A stretch of DNA of 64,000 bases. Source: an uncultured Burkholderiales bacterium (GTDB lineage Bacteria > Pseudomonadota > Gammaproteobacteria > Burkholderiales > Burkholderiaceae_C). Below are positions 7,947 to 16,544 of this stretch, in pieces; position 1 is the first letter of the stretch, and every line of letters starts with the position of its first letter. Made by a program: the position numbers and the translations under genes. The stretch lies in the NCBI GenBank assembly GCA_903822825.1, contig CAIJQQ010000050.1:1-64000 (forward strand). Direction: 5' to 3'. Below the pieces are notes generated by a model that worked only from the letters and a program-made list of their open reading frames with translations, was not told where the DNA came from and did no database searches.

Positions 7947-9296
7947 TCAGTGCGTCGCGAACGGGGCGTTCAAAAAGCCCCTGAAGCGTGCCCGGCCACC
8001 GCGCACCGGGGCCTGGATGAGCCGGTAATTTGGAAACCGCTGCAAAAAGCGGCCAATCGCAATGCGCCCCTCCAGCCGCGCCAGGCTCAGGCCCGCGCAC
8101 TGGTGCGGTCCAAATCCAAAGGCCAGGTGTTTGTTGCCTTCGCGGCGCAGGTTCAGCAACTCGGGCTCGGCGTATTGGGCCGGGTCACGGTTGGCCGCGC
8201 CGATGCACAGCGTGATCAGCGCACCTTCTGGCAAATCAACGCCCCCCACGGTGCAGGCTTTGAGCGCGCGGCGGTTGCTCAGCTGGTTGGACGACTCAAA
8301 ACGCAGAAACTCGTCCACCGCCAGGGCCAAGGTGTGTTCGCGGGCTTCTTCGTTGGCAGCGGCTTGGAGGTCGGCCTGGAGCTGCTGGCGTTGTGCGGGC
8401 CACTCTTGCAAGGTGATGAGCGCGTTGCCGATCAGGTTGGTGGTGGTTTCGTGCCCGGCGTTGAGCAGGAACACGCAGTTTTGCAGCAGTTCGACTTCGC
8501 TCAGGGCTTCGCCACCCGTTTCTCCATCCTTTTCGCCCTGGATCAGGCGGGTCAGCACGTCCTGCTCGGGGTGGCCGGGCTTGCGCCGCCGCTCGGCCAC
8601 CAAGCCGCGCAGGTAAGCCAGAAAGTCGATCACGCTTTGGTTGCCCAGGGCTTCTTGCGCGGGCGTGAGGCTGGGCTCCAGTGCACCCAAAATGGCCAGC
8701 GACCAGCCGCGCAAGGGCTCGCGCTCGGCATGCGGCACGCCCAGCAGGTTGCCGATGATCTCGACCGGAATGGCCGAGGCAAAGTCTTCGATCAGGTCGC
8801 CGCCGCCCCGCGCTTGGAGCCGGTCCAGCAAACTGTCCACCAGTGCGACCAGGCCAGGCGCCATGCCGTCGATGGCGCGGCGGGTGAGCGCGCCCATGAT
8901 GATGCGGCGCACCCGGGTGTGCAGTGGTGGGTCGTTGAAGACCAGGCTGCTGGTGTGGTGCTCAAACAATGGCGCCACGCCGCCTGCAGTGGCGAAGGGC
9001 GGCGCGTTGTAGGGCGCGTGGTTGTATTTGGGGCCAAACTCCACTTGCTTGTCTGAGCTGAAGGCGTGCGCGTCGCGGTACACGGCCACCAGGTCGGCAT
9101 GGCGGGTGAGTAAGTAGGCGCCGTCGGGCATGCGGTGCATGGGCGAATGCGCACGCAGGGCAGCATAGACGGGGTAGGGATTGGCCAAAAAGTCGGCGGG
9201 CAGCTGGCGCAGGTCGAGGCTGGCGGCTATCGCCTGCGCCCGTTCGACGCTCATGCTCGGAGTGATGGCCGAGGTGGTGTCGCTCAAAAAGTGCAT
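7947..9296 (-). CDS. Cytochrome P450
   Basis: A 449-residue soluble bacterial P450 with no membrane anchor. Diagnostic motifs: the I-helix oxygen-binding groove LLNAGHETTTN, the K-helix ExxR (EFLR in VDEFLRFESSNQ), and the heme loop FGFGPHQCAG with the axial Cys near residue 392. N-terminal features NPYPVYAALR and FNDPPLHTRVRR are typical of class I bacterial P450s. No ferredoxin or ferredoxin reductase gene is adjacent, so the redox partner must be encoded elsewhere. The substrate is unknown; neighbours suggest lipid-like or hydrophobic compounds. Confidence 0.95.
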   Translation of the reverse strand: MHFLSDTTSAITPSMSVERAQAIAASLDLRQLPADFLANPYPVYAALRAHSPMHRMPDGAYLLTRHADLVAVYRDAHAFSSDKQVEFGPKYNHAPYNAPPFATAGGVAPLFEHHTSSLVFNDPPLHTRVRRIIMGALTRRAIDGMAPGLVALVDSLLDRLQARGGGDLIEDFASAIPVEIIGNLLGVPHAEREPLRGWSLAILGALEPSLTPAQEALGNQSVIDFLAYLRGLVAERRRKPGHPEQDVLTRLIQGEKDGETGGEALSEVELLQNCVFLLNAGHETTTNLIGNALITLQEWPAQRQQLQADLQAAANEEAREHTLALAVDEFLRFESSNQLSNRRALKACTVGGVDLPEGALITLCIGAANRDPAQYAEPELLNLRREGNKHLAFGFGPHQCAGLSLARLEGRIAIGRFLQRFPNYRLIQAPVRGGRARFRGFLNAPFATH

Positions 9297-9306
9297 GGGG
9301 GCAAAG

Positions 9307-10098
9307 TCATTTCAGGAAGTCGTTCAGGGCATGCAGCACACCATCAGGGGCTTCGGTCATCATCGAGTGGCCTGCGGACAGCTTGACCACCCGGGCGTTC
9401 TTCGCTTGGCTGATCAGGCTTTGCGCGGCTTTGGGAGGGGTCATTTGATCCTGGCTGCCAAGCACGAACAAGGTGGGGCATTGCACTTTTTCCATCGCCG
9501 CTTCGCCGCCCGCATAACTGTCACAGGCCTTGAAGCCGGTGAAGAACACGTTGACACGCGGGTTGCTCACCAGCATGCGGCGCATCAGGGCACGGCTGCC
9601 GCCATACAGCCAAGTGCCGGGGCCCAGCGCCGAGGGCGGTGGCGCCAGCATCGAGTGCGAGAAGGTGTTGACCATGTCGATGGCTTTCATGGGCGAGGAC
9701 ACCGAAGATTCGAGCAGAGCGGGCGACACGCGCATCGGAGAGGCCGTGCCCACCAGCACCAGGTGGCTCACACGCTCAGGCGCACGGGCTGCGGCCTCCA
9801 GCGCGATCAGCGAGCCAAAGCTGTGGCCGACCAGTGCGGCCTTTTGCACACCTGCGGTGTCCAGCAGGGCCAGGACGGCGGCGCTGGCGTCTTCGACGCT
9901 GGCAGGCGGCTCGCCACCACTTTTGCCTTGCCCTGGCAAGTCGATCGCCAGCACGTTCCAGCCGTGGTGGGCGAGGTAACGGCTTTGCAAAATCCAGACA
10001 CTGTGGTCGTTGAGCACGCCGTGGATGAACACCACGGTGGGCTGGGCAGGGTTGAAGTTTTTGCCACCCGTGTAAGCGTAGATGTCGCCGATTTTCAT
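9307..10098 (-). CDS. Alpha/beta-fold hydrolase
   Basis: A 263-residue alpha/beta hydrolase. Visible are the oxyanion HGVLND segment after strand 3, the nucleophile elbow GHSFGS (Ser at about residue 94), an acid after FVLGSQDQMTP, and the catalytic His in SAGHSMMTEAP. No signal peptide, so cytosolic. Its ATG overlaps the stop of the metY-like gene (ATGA), and the P450 begins 10 bases after its stop. The ester or thioester substrate cannot be told from sequence. Confidence 0.9.
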   Translation of the reverse strand: MKIGDIYAYTGGKNFNPAQPTVVFIHGVLNDHSVWILQSRYLAHHGWNVLAIDLPGQGKSGGEPPASVEDASAAVLALLDTAGVQKAALVGHSFGSLIALEAAARAPERVSHLVLVGTASPMRVSPALLESSVSSPMKAIDMVNTFSHSMLAPPPSALGPGTWLYGGSRALMRRMLVSNPRVNVFFTGFKACDSYAGGEAAMEKVQCPTLFVLGSQDQMTPPKAAQSLISQAKNARVVKLSAGHSMMTEAPDGVLHALNDFLK

Positions 10099-11405
10099 GC
10101 TGCTTTCTCCGCAGCCTTTTCAGCTGATTTCAGAGCTTTCTTCAGGTCGTCGATCAAATCTTCCGGGTCCTCCAGACCGATCGACAAACGGATCGTGCCC
10201 GGGCCGATGCCGGCCGCAGCCAGAGAGGCGTCGTCCATGCGAAAGTGCGTGGTGCTGGCCGGATGGATCACCAGGCTTTTGGCGTCGCCCACATTGGCCA
10301 GATGGCTGAAGACCTTGAGTGCCTCGACGAAGGCTTTGCCTTGAGCACGGTTGCCCGCGATGTCGAAGCTGAAGACCGAGCCCGCACCGCGCGGCAGCAG
10401 CTTTTGAGCGAGCTGATGGCTGGGGTGGCTTTCCAGCATCGGGTGACCCACGCGGCTGACCAAGGGGTGTGCGGCCAGAAACTCGACCACCTTGGCGGTG
10501 TTCTCCATGTGGCGGGCCATGCGCAGCGGCAAGGTCTCGATGCCCTGCAAGATCAACCAAGCGCTGTGCGGGCTGAGACATGCACCAAAGTCGCGCAGGC
10601 CCTCACGGCGGGCGCGCAGCAAAAAGGCACCCACGGTGCTCTCCTCGCTGAAGACCATGTTGTGGAAGCCCTCATAACTTTCGGTCAGTTCGGCAAACTT
10701 GCCCGATTTGTCCCAGTCAAAACTGCCGCCGTCCACCAACAGGCCGCCAATCACGGTGCCGTGGCCCGACAAAAATTTGGTGGCCGAGTGGTAGACCAGA
10801 TCGGCGCCGTGGTCAAAAGGTTTGATCAGCCAGGGCGAGGTGAGGGTGGAGTCCACCAGCAGCGGCACACCCGCTTCGTGGGCGATCTGGCTCACAGTGG
10901 GGATGTCCAGCACATCGAGCCCGGGGTTGCCCACGGTCTCGCCAAAGAACAGTTTGGTGTTGGGCCGCACGGCGGCACGCCAGGCGTCGATGTCGCCGGG
11001 CTTCACGAAGGTGGTCTCGATGCCAAAGCGCCTCAGGGTGTAGTGCAGCAGGTTTTGCGAGCCACCGTACAGGGCGGTGGAGGCCACGATGTTCGAGCCC
11101 GCGCCCATGAGGGTGGCCACGGCCAAGTGCAGCGCAGCCTGACCGCTGGCGGTTGCAATCGCCCCGATGCCGCCTTCGAGCGCCGAAATGCGCTGCTCCA
11201 GCACCGCGTTGGTGGGGTTGCTGATGCGGCTGTAGACGTGGCCTGCACGCTCCAGGTTGAAGAGGGCTGCGGCCTGGTCGCTCGACTCGAAAACGAAGGA
11301 GGTCGTCATGTGGATCGGCACGCCACGGGCCCCGGTGGTGGGGTCGGGCGCGGCCCCGGCGTGCAGCGCCAGGGTGTCAAAGCCAGGGTCGGCGTATCCG
11401 GACAT
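10095..11405 (-). CDS. metY: O-acetylhomoserine sulfhydrylase (Cys/Met metabolism PLP enzyme)
   Basis: A 436-residue fold-type I PLP enzyme of the Cys/Met metabolism family, most like O-acetylhomoserine aminocarboxypropyltransferase, which makes homocysteine from O-acetylhomoserine and sulfide. Motifs: the N-terminal DTLALHAG, YSRISNPTNAVLEQRI, the phosphate/ring region, and the PLP lysine in SATKFLSGHG. It continues with the family's GIETLPLRM and SLGLEDPEDLI-like end. The tail repeats AEKAAEKAA, an odd Lys/Ala extension. It leads a four-gene operon with hydrolase, P450 and DUF962 genes, an unusual setting for a methionine gene. Confidence 0.9.
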   Translation of the reverse strand: MSGYADPGFDTLALHAGAAPDPTTGARGVPIHMTTSFVFESSDQAAALFNLERAGHVYSRISNPTNAVLEQRISALEGGIGAIATASGQAALHLAVATLMGAGSNIVASTALYGGSQNLLHYTLRRFGIETTFVKPGDIDAWRAAVRPNTKLFFGETVGNPGLDVLDIPTVSQIAHEAGVPLLVDSTLTSPWLIKPFDHGADLVYHSATKFLSGHGTVIGGLLVDGGSFDWDKSGKFAELTESYEGFHNMVFSEESTVGAFLLRARREGLRDFGACLSPHSAWLILQGIETLPLRMARHMENTAKVVEFLAAHPLVSRVGHPMLESHPSHQLAQKLLPRGAGSVFSFDIAGNRAQGKAFVEALKVFSHLANVGDAKSLVIHPASTTHFRMDDASLAAAGIGPGTIRLSIGLEDPEDLIDDLKKALKSAEKAAEKAA

Positions 11406-11519
11406 GGCGTTTCTCCAATTCAGAAAGTTTCAGGCCAGCGCCATGCGCTGTTCTTGCAAGTGATTGTGGGCTATATTCAAGTGCAGGTCCTTACACAACG
11501 ACCCTCAGGAGACAACACC

Positions 11520-11987
11520 ATGAAAGTCAGCGACATCCTCCGCGTCAAGGGCAGCACCCTGTTCACGGCCCAACCCGATCAACCGCTTTCTGATGCTGTG
11601 AACTTCATGGCCGAAAAGGACTTGGGCTCGCTGGTGGTGATGGACAAGGGCGGTGTCACGGGCATGCTGACTTTCCGCGAAGTCATCCTGAAAGTGGTTG
11701 CCAATGGCGGGCAAGTGGGCACGGCCTCGGTGGGGGAGGCGATGGACGCCCAGCCCCTGACCTGCACGCCCGACACCGAAATCGACGATGTGCGCCGCAT
11801 GATGCTTGAAAGCCATGCCCGCTACATGCCGGTCACGGATGGCGCCATGCTCATGGGCGTCATCAGTTTCTATGACGTGGCCAAGGCCGTGGTTGACGCC
11901 CAGAACTTCGAAAACAAAATGCTCAAGGCCTACATCCGCGATTGGCCCGATGGCACGGCATCTGAACCCGAACAAACCAAACTCTGA
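11520..11987 (+). CDS. Tandem CBS-domain protein
   Basis: A 155-residue protein made almost entirely of two CBS domains (about 1-65 and 73-135), a module that usually binds adenine nucleotides. Visible signatures are LGSLVVMDKGGVTGMLTFRE in the first repeat and ARYMPVTDGAMLMGVISFYD in the second. No catalytic domain is attached. A good ribosome site (CAGGAGA) precedes ATG 11520. It lies 44 bases upstream of aroC on the same strand and is divergent from the metY-like gene. The partner is unknown. Confidence 0.9.
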   Translation: MKVSDILRVKGSTLFTAQPDQPLSDAVNFMAEKDLGSLVVMDKGGVTGMLTFREVILKVVANGGQVGTASVGEAMDAQPLTCTPDTEIDDVRRMMLESHARYMPVTDGAMLMGVISFYDVAKAVVDAQNFENKMLKAYIRDWPDGTASEPEQTKL

Positions 11988-12031
11988 CACCTTGGCCTGA
12001 ACGCCTGGCCGCTCTGGGATAATCCACATCT

Positions 12032-13129
12032 ATGAGCGGCAATACCTTCGGACAACTTTTCTCGGTCACCAACTTCGGTGAATCCCATGGCCCGGCCATT
12101 GGCTGCGTGATCGACGGTTGCCCGCCGGGCATGGACCTGTCGGAGGCCGACATTCAGCCCGATCTGGACCGCCGCCGCCCCGGCACCAGCAAATTCGTCA
12201 CCCAACGCAACGAACCCGATGCGGTGCAGATCATTTCGGGCGTGTACCAAGGCAAGACCACGGGCACCCCGATCTGCTTGCTGATCAACAACACAGACCA
12301 GCGCAGCAAGGATTACGGCGACATCCTGCAGACCTTTCGCCCCGGTCACGCCGACTACACCTATTGGCGAAAGTACGGCCTGCGTGACCCGCGCGGTGGC
12401 GGCAGATCGTCGGCCCGCCTGACAGCCCCCATGGTGGCCGCAGGGGCCGTGGCCAAAAAATGGCTCAAGGCGCAATTTGGCACCACCTTTGTCGGCTGCA
12501 TGACGCAAATCGGCGATGTGCCTGTTGGCTTTGAGGGCTGGGGCCATGTGCCGAACAACCCGTTTTTTGCCCCGGTGGCCGATGTGTCGGCGCTGGAGGA
12601 CTACATGAACGCGCTGCGCAAGTCGGGCGACTCGTGCGGTGCGCGTTTGCGCGTGGTGGCCCGTGGCGTGCCCGTGGGTTTGGGCCAGCCGCTGTTTGAC
12701 AAGATCGACGCCGACATCGCCTTTGCCATGATGGGCATCAATGCCGTCAAGGGTGTTGAGATCGGTGCCGGCTTTGGCTGCGTCACGCAAAAGGGCAGTA
12801 CAGCCGGCGACTCGCTCACCCCCGAAGGCTTTGTGGGCAACAACGCGGGCGGTGTGCTGGGCGGCATCAGCACCGGGCAGGACATCGAAGTGTCCATCGC
12901 CATCAAGCCGACCAGCTCGATTTTGATTGCACGCGACACCATCGATTCGCAAGGCCACACGACGGAGGTCATCACCAAGGGCCGCCACGACCCTTGCGTG
13001 GGCATCCGCGCCACACCCATTGCCGAGGCCATGCTGGCCTTGGTGGTGATGGAGCATGCCTTGCAGCACCGTGCCCAGTGCGGTGATGTGGTGCACGCGC
13101 TGGCCCCGATCGCGGCCGCCAAGCCCTGA
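12032..13129 (+). CDS. aroC: Chorismate synthase
   Basis: AroC converts 5-enolpyruvylshikimate-3-phosphate to chorismate, the last shared step of aromatic amino-acid synthesis, using reduced FMN. At 365 residues it is the usual length. All three family signatures are visible: [18 protein letters not shown] near the N-terminus, the [25 protein letters not shown] block, and the [17 protein letters not shown] segment near the C-terminus. The stop overlaps the ATG of the MFS gene (TGATG). aroQ, another shikimate-pathway gene, lies about 2 kb downstream on the other strand. Confidence 0.98.
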   Translation: MSGNTFGQLFSVTNFGESHGPAIGCVIDGCPPGMDLSEADIQPDLDRRRPGTSKFVTQRNEPDAVQIISGVYQGKTTGTPICLLINNTDQRSKDYGDILQTFRPGHADYTYWRKYGLRDPRGGGRSSARLTAPMVAAGAVAKKWLKAQFGTTFVGCMTQIGDVPVGFEGWGHVPNNPFFAPVADVSALEDYMNALRKSGDSCGARLRVVARGVPVGLGQPLFDKIDADIAFAMMGINAVKGVEIGAGFGCVTQKGSTAGDSLTPEGFVGNNAGGVLGGISTGQDIEVSIAIKPTSSILIARDTIDSQGHTTEVITKGRHDPCVGIRATPIAEAMLALVVMEHALQHRAQCGDVVHALAPIAAAKP

Positions 13130-14337
13130 TGCTGCAAACCCGTCGGGCTTTGCTGCCCCAGGGCCAAAAAGCACTGCTGCCATTCGCAGCGTTGTCGGCC
13201 AGCTATTTCGCGCACATCGGCTTTTTCAATCCCTACCTGCCACTGTGGCTCAAGGAGATGGGTTTGGGCTTGGTGGCCATCAGCTTGCTGACCTCGGTGC
13301 AAGCTGCCACGCGCCTTTTTGCCCCCTACATCTGGGGATGGGTGAGTGACCACACGGGCGAGCGCGTGCGCCTGATGCGCTTGGGCGCGGCCGTGGCGCT
13401 GGCGTCGGCCTGCCTGTTGTGGTTGCAGCTCACACCGCTTTGGCTGGGGGTGGTGCTGCTGGTCATGTCCACCCACACCAGCGCCCTGATGCCCATGAGC
13501 GAGGCGGCCATGGCGCATTTGGTGAGCCAGGGTGGTGCATTTGACACCAAGCGCTACGGGCGCGTGCGCTTGTGGGGCTCGATCGGTTTCCTGGTCACCG
13601 TGTTTGTGGCGGGTGCCTGGTTCGAAGCCTTTGGCATGCAGCAGTTCCCGACCATGACCATTGTGAGTTTGCTGGCGGTGCTGCTTAGCGCAATGGCCTT
13701 GCCCGACCAAAAGGAGCCGGAGCACGCCGAGCAGGTGTCGGTGCCCGTGCGCAGTGTGCTGGCGCAACCAGCAGTGCGTTGGTTTTTTGTCAGTGCGTTT
13801 TTCCATGTGCTCTCGCACATCGGCATCTATGTCTTCTTTTCGCTCTACCTCGACGCCTTGGGCTACAGCAAGATCCTGATCGGTGTGATGTGGGCGGTGG
13901 CGGTGGTGGTTGAAATCGCCTGGTTCTTTTGGCAGTCGCGCTGGCTGCATTTGCTTGCGCTCACAGGCTGGATGCTCTTGTGTTCTGCGGCCATGGCGCT
14001 TCGCATGGTGCTCACCGCTGCTTGGGGCGATGTGCTCTGGGTGCTGGTGCTGGCGCAGGCCATGCATGCCCTCACGTTTGCGGCCCACCACACGGCATGC
14101 ATCGCCTTGTTGTCTCACCACTTCCCGGGGCGTCTGCGTGGGCGTGGGCAGGCGCTGTTCACCGTGCTGGCCTATGGGTTTTCTGGTGTCATCGGGGGCT
14201 TGCTGGGTGGTTTGATCAGCGAGCGTTGGGGCTTGGCCTCGGTTTTTTGGGCGTCGGTGCTCACCAGCTTGGTGGCCATGGCCGCCGCTTGGAAGGTTTG
14301 GCGCCACCACCATCCTGCTGCCAAGGGGAATGCATGA
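13129..14337 (+). CDS. MFS transporter, PPP/HcaT-like
   Basis: A 402-residue transporter with about twelve hydrophobic helices. The start FFNPYLPLWLKEMGLG and the loop WGWVSDHTGERVRLMRLG resemble the phenylpropionate-permease-like (HcaT, MFS_1_like) group. That loop is the cytoplasmic 2-3 loop signature of the major facilitator superfamily. The substrate is unknown. It is translationally coupled to aroC upstream and to the hydrolase downstream by overlapping stop/start codons, so the three are one transcript. Confidence 0.88.
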   Translation: MLQTRRALLPQGQKALLPFAALSASYFAHIGFFNPYLPLWLKEMGLGLVAISLLTSVQAATRLFAPYIWGWVSDHTGERVRLMRLGAAVALASACLLWLQLTPLWLGVVLLVMSTHTSALMPMSEAAMAHLVSQGGAFDTKRYGRVRLWGSIGFLVTVFVAGAWFEAFGMQQFPTMTIVSLLAVLLSAMALPDQKEPEHAEQVSVPVRSVLAQPAVRWFFVSAFFHVLSHIGIYVFFSLYLDALGYSKILIGVMWAVAVVVEIAWFFWQSRWLHLLALTGWMLLCSAAMALRMVLTAAWGDVLWVLVLAQAMHALTFAAHHTACIALLSHHFPGRLRGRGQALFTVLAYGFSGVIGGLLGGLISERWGLASVFWASVLTSLVAMAAAWKVWRHHHPAAKGNA

Positions 14338-15227
14338 GCCTCACACCCATTTTTTCGCCCATAACTTTGCCCATAACTTTGCCTGCATTTTTGCCGCCTG
14401 CAATGGCGCAGGCACTGGCCGATGGCCAGCGTTGCGTCACCTCGCTGGACGGCGTGCAACTGGTCTGGCACAGCTGGGGTGCGCCGAGCCGCCCAAGCTT
14501 GGTGCTCTTGCATGGCGGCAGTGGCAGTTGGTCGCACTGGGTGCGCAACATTGCGCCACTGCGTGATGCGGGCTGGCGTGTGCTGGTGCCTGATTTGCCG
14601 GGCTTTGGCGACTCGGATTTGCCGCCCGGCTGCAGCGATGTGCCCGACTTGCCTGTTCACCTGCACGCAGGCCTGCAGCAACTGGCACCACAAGGGCCTG
14701 TGCAAATCGTGGGGTTTTCGTTTGGGGGCATGACCGGGGCGTTGTGGCTGGCCGAGTACCCCGAGGACGCCGAGGCCTTGGTGCTGGTGGGCGCCCCCGG
14801 CATGGGCCTCACGGTGCCTGAGCGCATCCCGCTCAAGGGCTGGCGTCATCTGCCCACGCCCGAGGCGCAAGACGCCGTGCACCGCCACAACCTGATGGCC
14901 TTGATGCTCAAGCATCCCGAAAGTCTGGACGCGCTGGCGCTGGATTTGCACCGCGCCAATGTGCAGCGCGACCGCATGCCGCGCCGCAGGCTCTCGAGCA
15001 CGCCCATCGTGGCCGAAGCACTGCCACGCATTGGGCCCCGTGTCAGCGCCATTTACGGCGAGCACGACGCCTTGTACACAGGCCGTCTGCCCGAAGTGCG
15101 CGAAACACTGGCGCGGCTGTCGCCCCACTGGGGCCAATGGCAGACCGTGCCGGGTGCAGGACATTGGGTCGTTTATGAAGCGGCTGAGGCTTTCAACGCA
15201 ACGTTGTTGAAAGTATTGCCTTTGTAA
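14334..15227 (+). CDS. Alpha/beta-fold hydrolase
   Basis: A 297-residue alpha/beta hydrolase. HGGSGSWSHW is the oxyanion region and VGFSFGGMTG the nucleophile elbow with Ser. YGEHDALYTG carries the acid and PGAGHWVVYEA the catalytic His. The first about 25 residues (repeated ITLP) are hydrophobic and Pro-rich, but no clear cleavage site is present, so its location is uncertain. The start ATG 14334 overlaps the MFS stop. The end is followed by a REP hairpin pair between convergent genes. Confidence 0.88.
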   Translation: MSLTPIFSPITLPITLPAFLPPAMAQALADGQRCVTSLDGVQLVWHSWGAPSRPSLVLLHGGSGSWSHWVRNIAPLRDAGWRVLVPDLPGFGDSDLPPGCSDVPDLPVHLHAGLQQLAPQGPVQIVGFSFGGMTGALWLAEYPEDAEALVLVGAPGMGLTVPERIPLKGWRHLPTPEAQDAVHRHNLMALMLKHPESLDALALDLHRANVQRDRMPRRRLSSTPIVAEALPRIGPRVSAIYGEHDALYTGRLPEVRETLARLSPHWGQWQTVPGAGHWVVYEAAEAFNATLLKVLPL

Positions 15228-15258
15228 GCTTGGCTGGCTGTGCAGGGGCTTTGCTTGG

Positions 15259-15328
15259 TGTGGGAGCGGCGCCCCCGCCGCGAAAGGGCTTGTGCTGACC
15301 ACCACCCATCGCCCCGAGGGCGGGGCTT
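15259..15328. repeat. Paired REP hairpins, locus A
   Basis: Two short palindromes face each other between the convergent hydrolase and aroQ genes. The first (15259-15283, plus orientation) reads TGTGGGAGC, then the arms GCGGCG / CGCCGC, then GA. The second (15307-15327 plus flank, minus orientation) has arms GCCCCG / CGGGGC and the shared CGATGG end in reverse. Relatives occur at 33023-33136, 47211-47276 and 56617-56691. They resemble REP/REPIN elements. No RAYT-type transposase lies in the window. Confidence 0.85.
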
Positions 15329-15337
15329 GAACATCAC

Positions 15338-15775
15338 TCAGCCAGGAATGGCTGAAACGGCCGCCCGCAGACCCAGCAGGTAGCTGTCCACCCCGAACCC
15401 GGCGATCTGACCTTTGGCAATCGGCGCGATCACCGAGTGGTGACGGAACTCTTCACGGGCGTGGATGTTGGACATGTGCACCTCGATGATCGGGCACTGG
15501 AGGATGGCCAGCGCATCGCGGATGCCGTAGCTGTAATGTGTCCAGGCTCCGGCGTTGATCAGCACCGCCTGGGTGCCATCGGTGTGGGCGCGGTGGATGC
15601 GCTCGGCCATTTCGCCTTCGATGTTGGTCTGAAAGCACTCGACTTCGGCACCCAATGCTTTGCCCAGCGCCACGAGCTGAGCGTCAATCTCGGCCAGCGT
15701 CGTGGTGCCGTACTGCGCCGGGTCGCGCTTGCCGAACATGTTGAGGTTGATGCCGTTGAGGGTCAGAATTTTCAT
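15338..15775 (-). CDS. aroQ: Type II 3-dehydroquinate dehydratase
   Basis: A 145-residue type II dehydroquinase, the third step of the shikimate pathway. Family elements: LTLNGINLNMFGKRDPAQYG with the catalytic Tyr, QTNIEGEMAERIHRA, NAGAWTHYSYGIRDAL, and EVHMSNIHAREEFRHHS with the active-site His and Arg. Several positions are less usual (NMFG for NLLG, NAGAW for NPGAY), so this is a divergent member. ATG 15775 was chosen over an upstream start that adds twelve unconserved residues. Confidence 0.93.
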   Translation of the reverse strand: MKILTLNGINLNMFGKRDPAQYGTTTLAEIDAQLVALGKALGAEVECFQTNIEGEMAERIHRAHTDGTQAVLINAGAWTHYSYGIRDALAILQCPIIEVHMSNIHAREEFRHHSVIAPIAKGQIAGFGVDSYLLGLRAAVSAIPG

Positions 15776-15869
15776 GGTGGTGTGCAAGGACTTGTGAACC
15801 TGAAACGCCATTGTCTGTCATTTGGGGCAAGATGGTGGGTGTTGACTCTTCGCCTGAACGGACGCCGCC

Positions 15870-16541
15870 ATGACCACCACCCTCAAAATCGATTTTGTCT
15901 CTGACATTGCCTGCCCTTGGTGCGCGGTCGGGCTGTATTCCCTCGAAAAAGCCCTTGACCGCCTGCAAGGTGAAGTCCAGGTCGACATGCACTTTCAGCC
16001 CTTTGAACTCAACCCCCATATGCCTGCGGGCGGGCAGGACCTGACCGAGCACATCACCGAAAAATACGGCTCCACGCCCGAGCAGCAAGCGCTGATGCGC
16101 GAGAACATCCGCCAGCGCGGCGCCGAAGTGGGTTTTTCCTTTGCACCCGGTGGGCGGGGCCGCGTCTACAACACCTTCAATGCCCACCGCCTGCTGCACT
16201 GGGCGGCGGGGCAGGGCGAGGGCATGCAGCACGCACTCAAGAAAACCCTGCTGGCGTCCTACCAGGGCCGTGCCGAGTGCATTGAAGACGATGCCGTGCT
16301 GCTGCAGTCAGTGATGGACGCGGGCCTGCCCGTGCAAGCGGCCCGCGAGGTGCTGAGCAGCGAAGCCTTTGCCGACGAGGTGCGTGCCCAAGAGCGCTAC
16401 TACCAGCAGGCGGGCATCCACTCGGTGCCAGCGATCATCATCAACGACCGGCACCTGATCTCGGGGGGGCAGCCCGCCGAGGTGTTCGAGCAAGCGCTGC
16501 GCCAGATCGCCGCGCAAAGCCAGCCCAGCGTGCAGGCCTGA
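15870..16541 (+). CDS. DsbA-family oxidoreductase, FrnE-like
   Basis: A 223-residue thioredoxin-fold protein of the DsbA superfamily, FrnE type. The N-terminal strand leads into the redox motif CPWC (about residues 15-18), followed by the helical insertion domain and the cis-Pro loop HSVPAIIIND. There is no signal peptide, so it acts in the cytosol, as FrnE proteins do; a 2-hydroxychromene-carboxylate-isomerase-like role is the alternative. It is first in a tight five-gene run: the next start is 3 bases after its stop. Confidence 0.9.
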   Translation: MTTTLKIDFVSDIACPWCAVGLYSLEKALDRLQGEVQVDMHFQPFELNPHMPAGGQDLTEHITEKYGSTPEQQALMRENIRQRGAEVGFSFAPGGRGRVYNTFNAHRLLHWAAGQGEGMQHALKKTLLASYQGRAECIEDDAVLLQSVMDAGLPVQAAREVLSSEAFADEVRAQERYYQQAGIHSVPAIIINDRHLISGGQPAEVFEQALRQIAAQSQPSVQA

Positions 16542-16544
16542 GCC

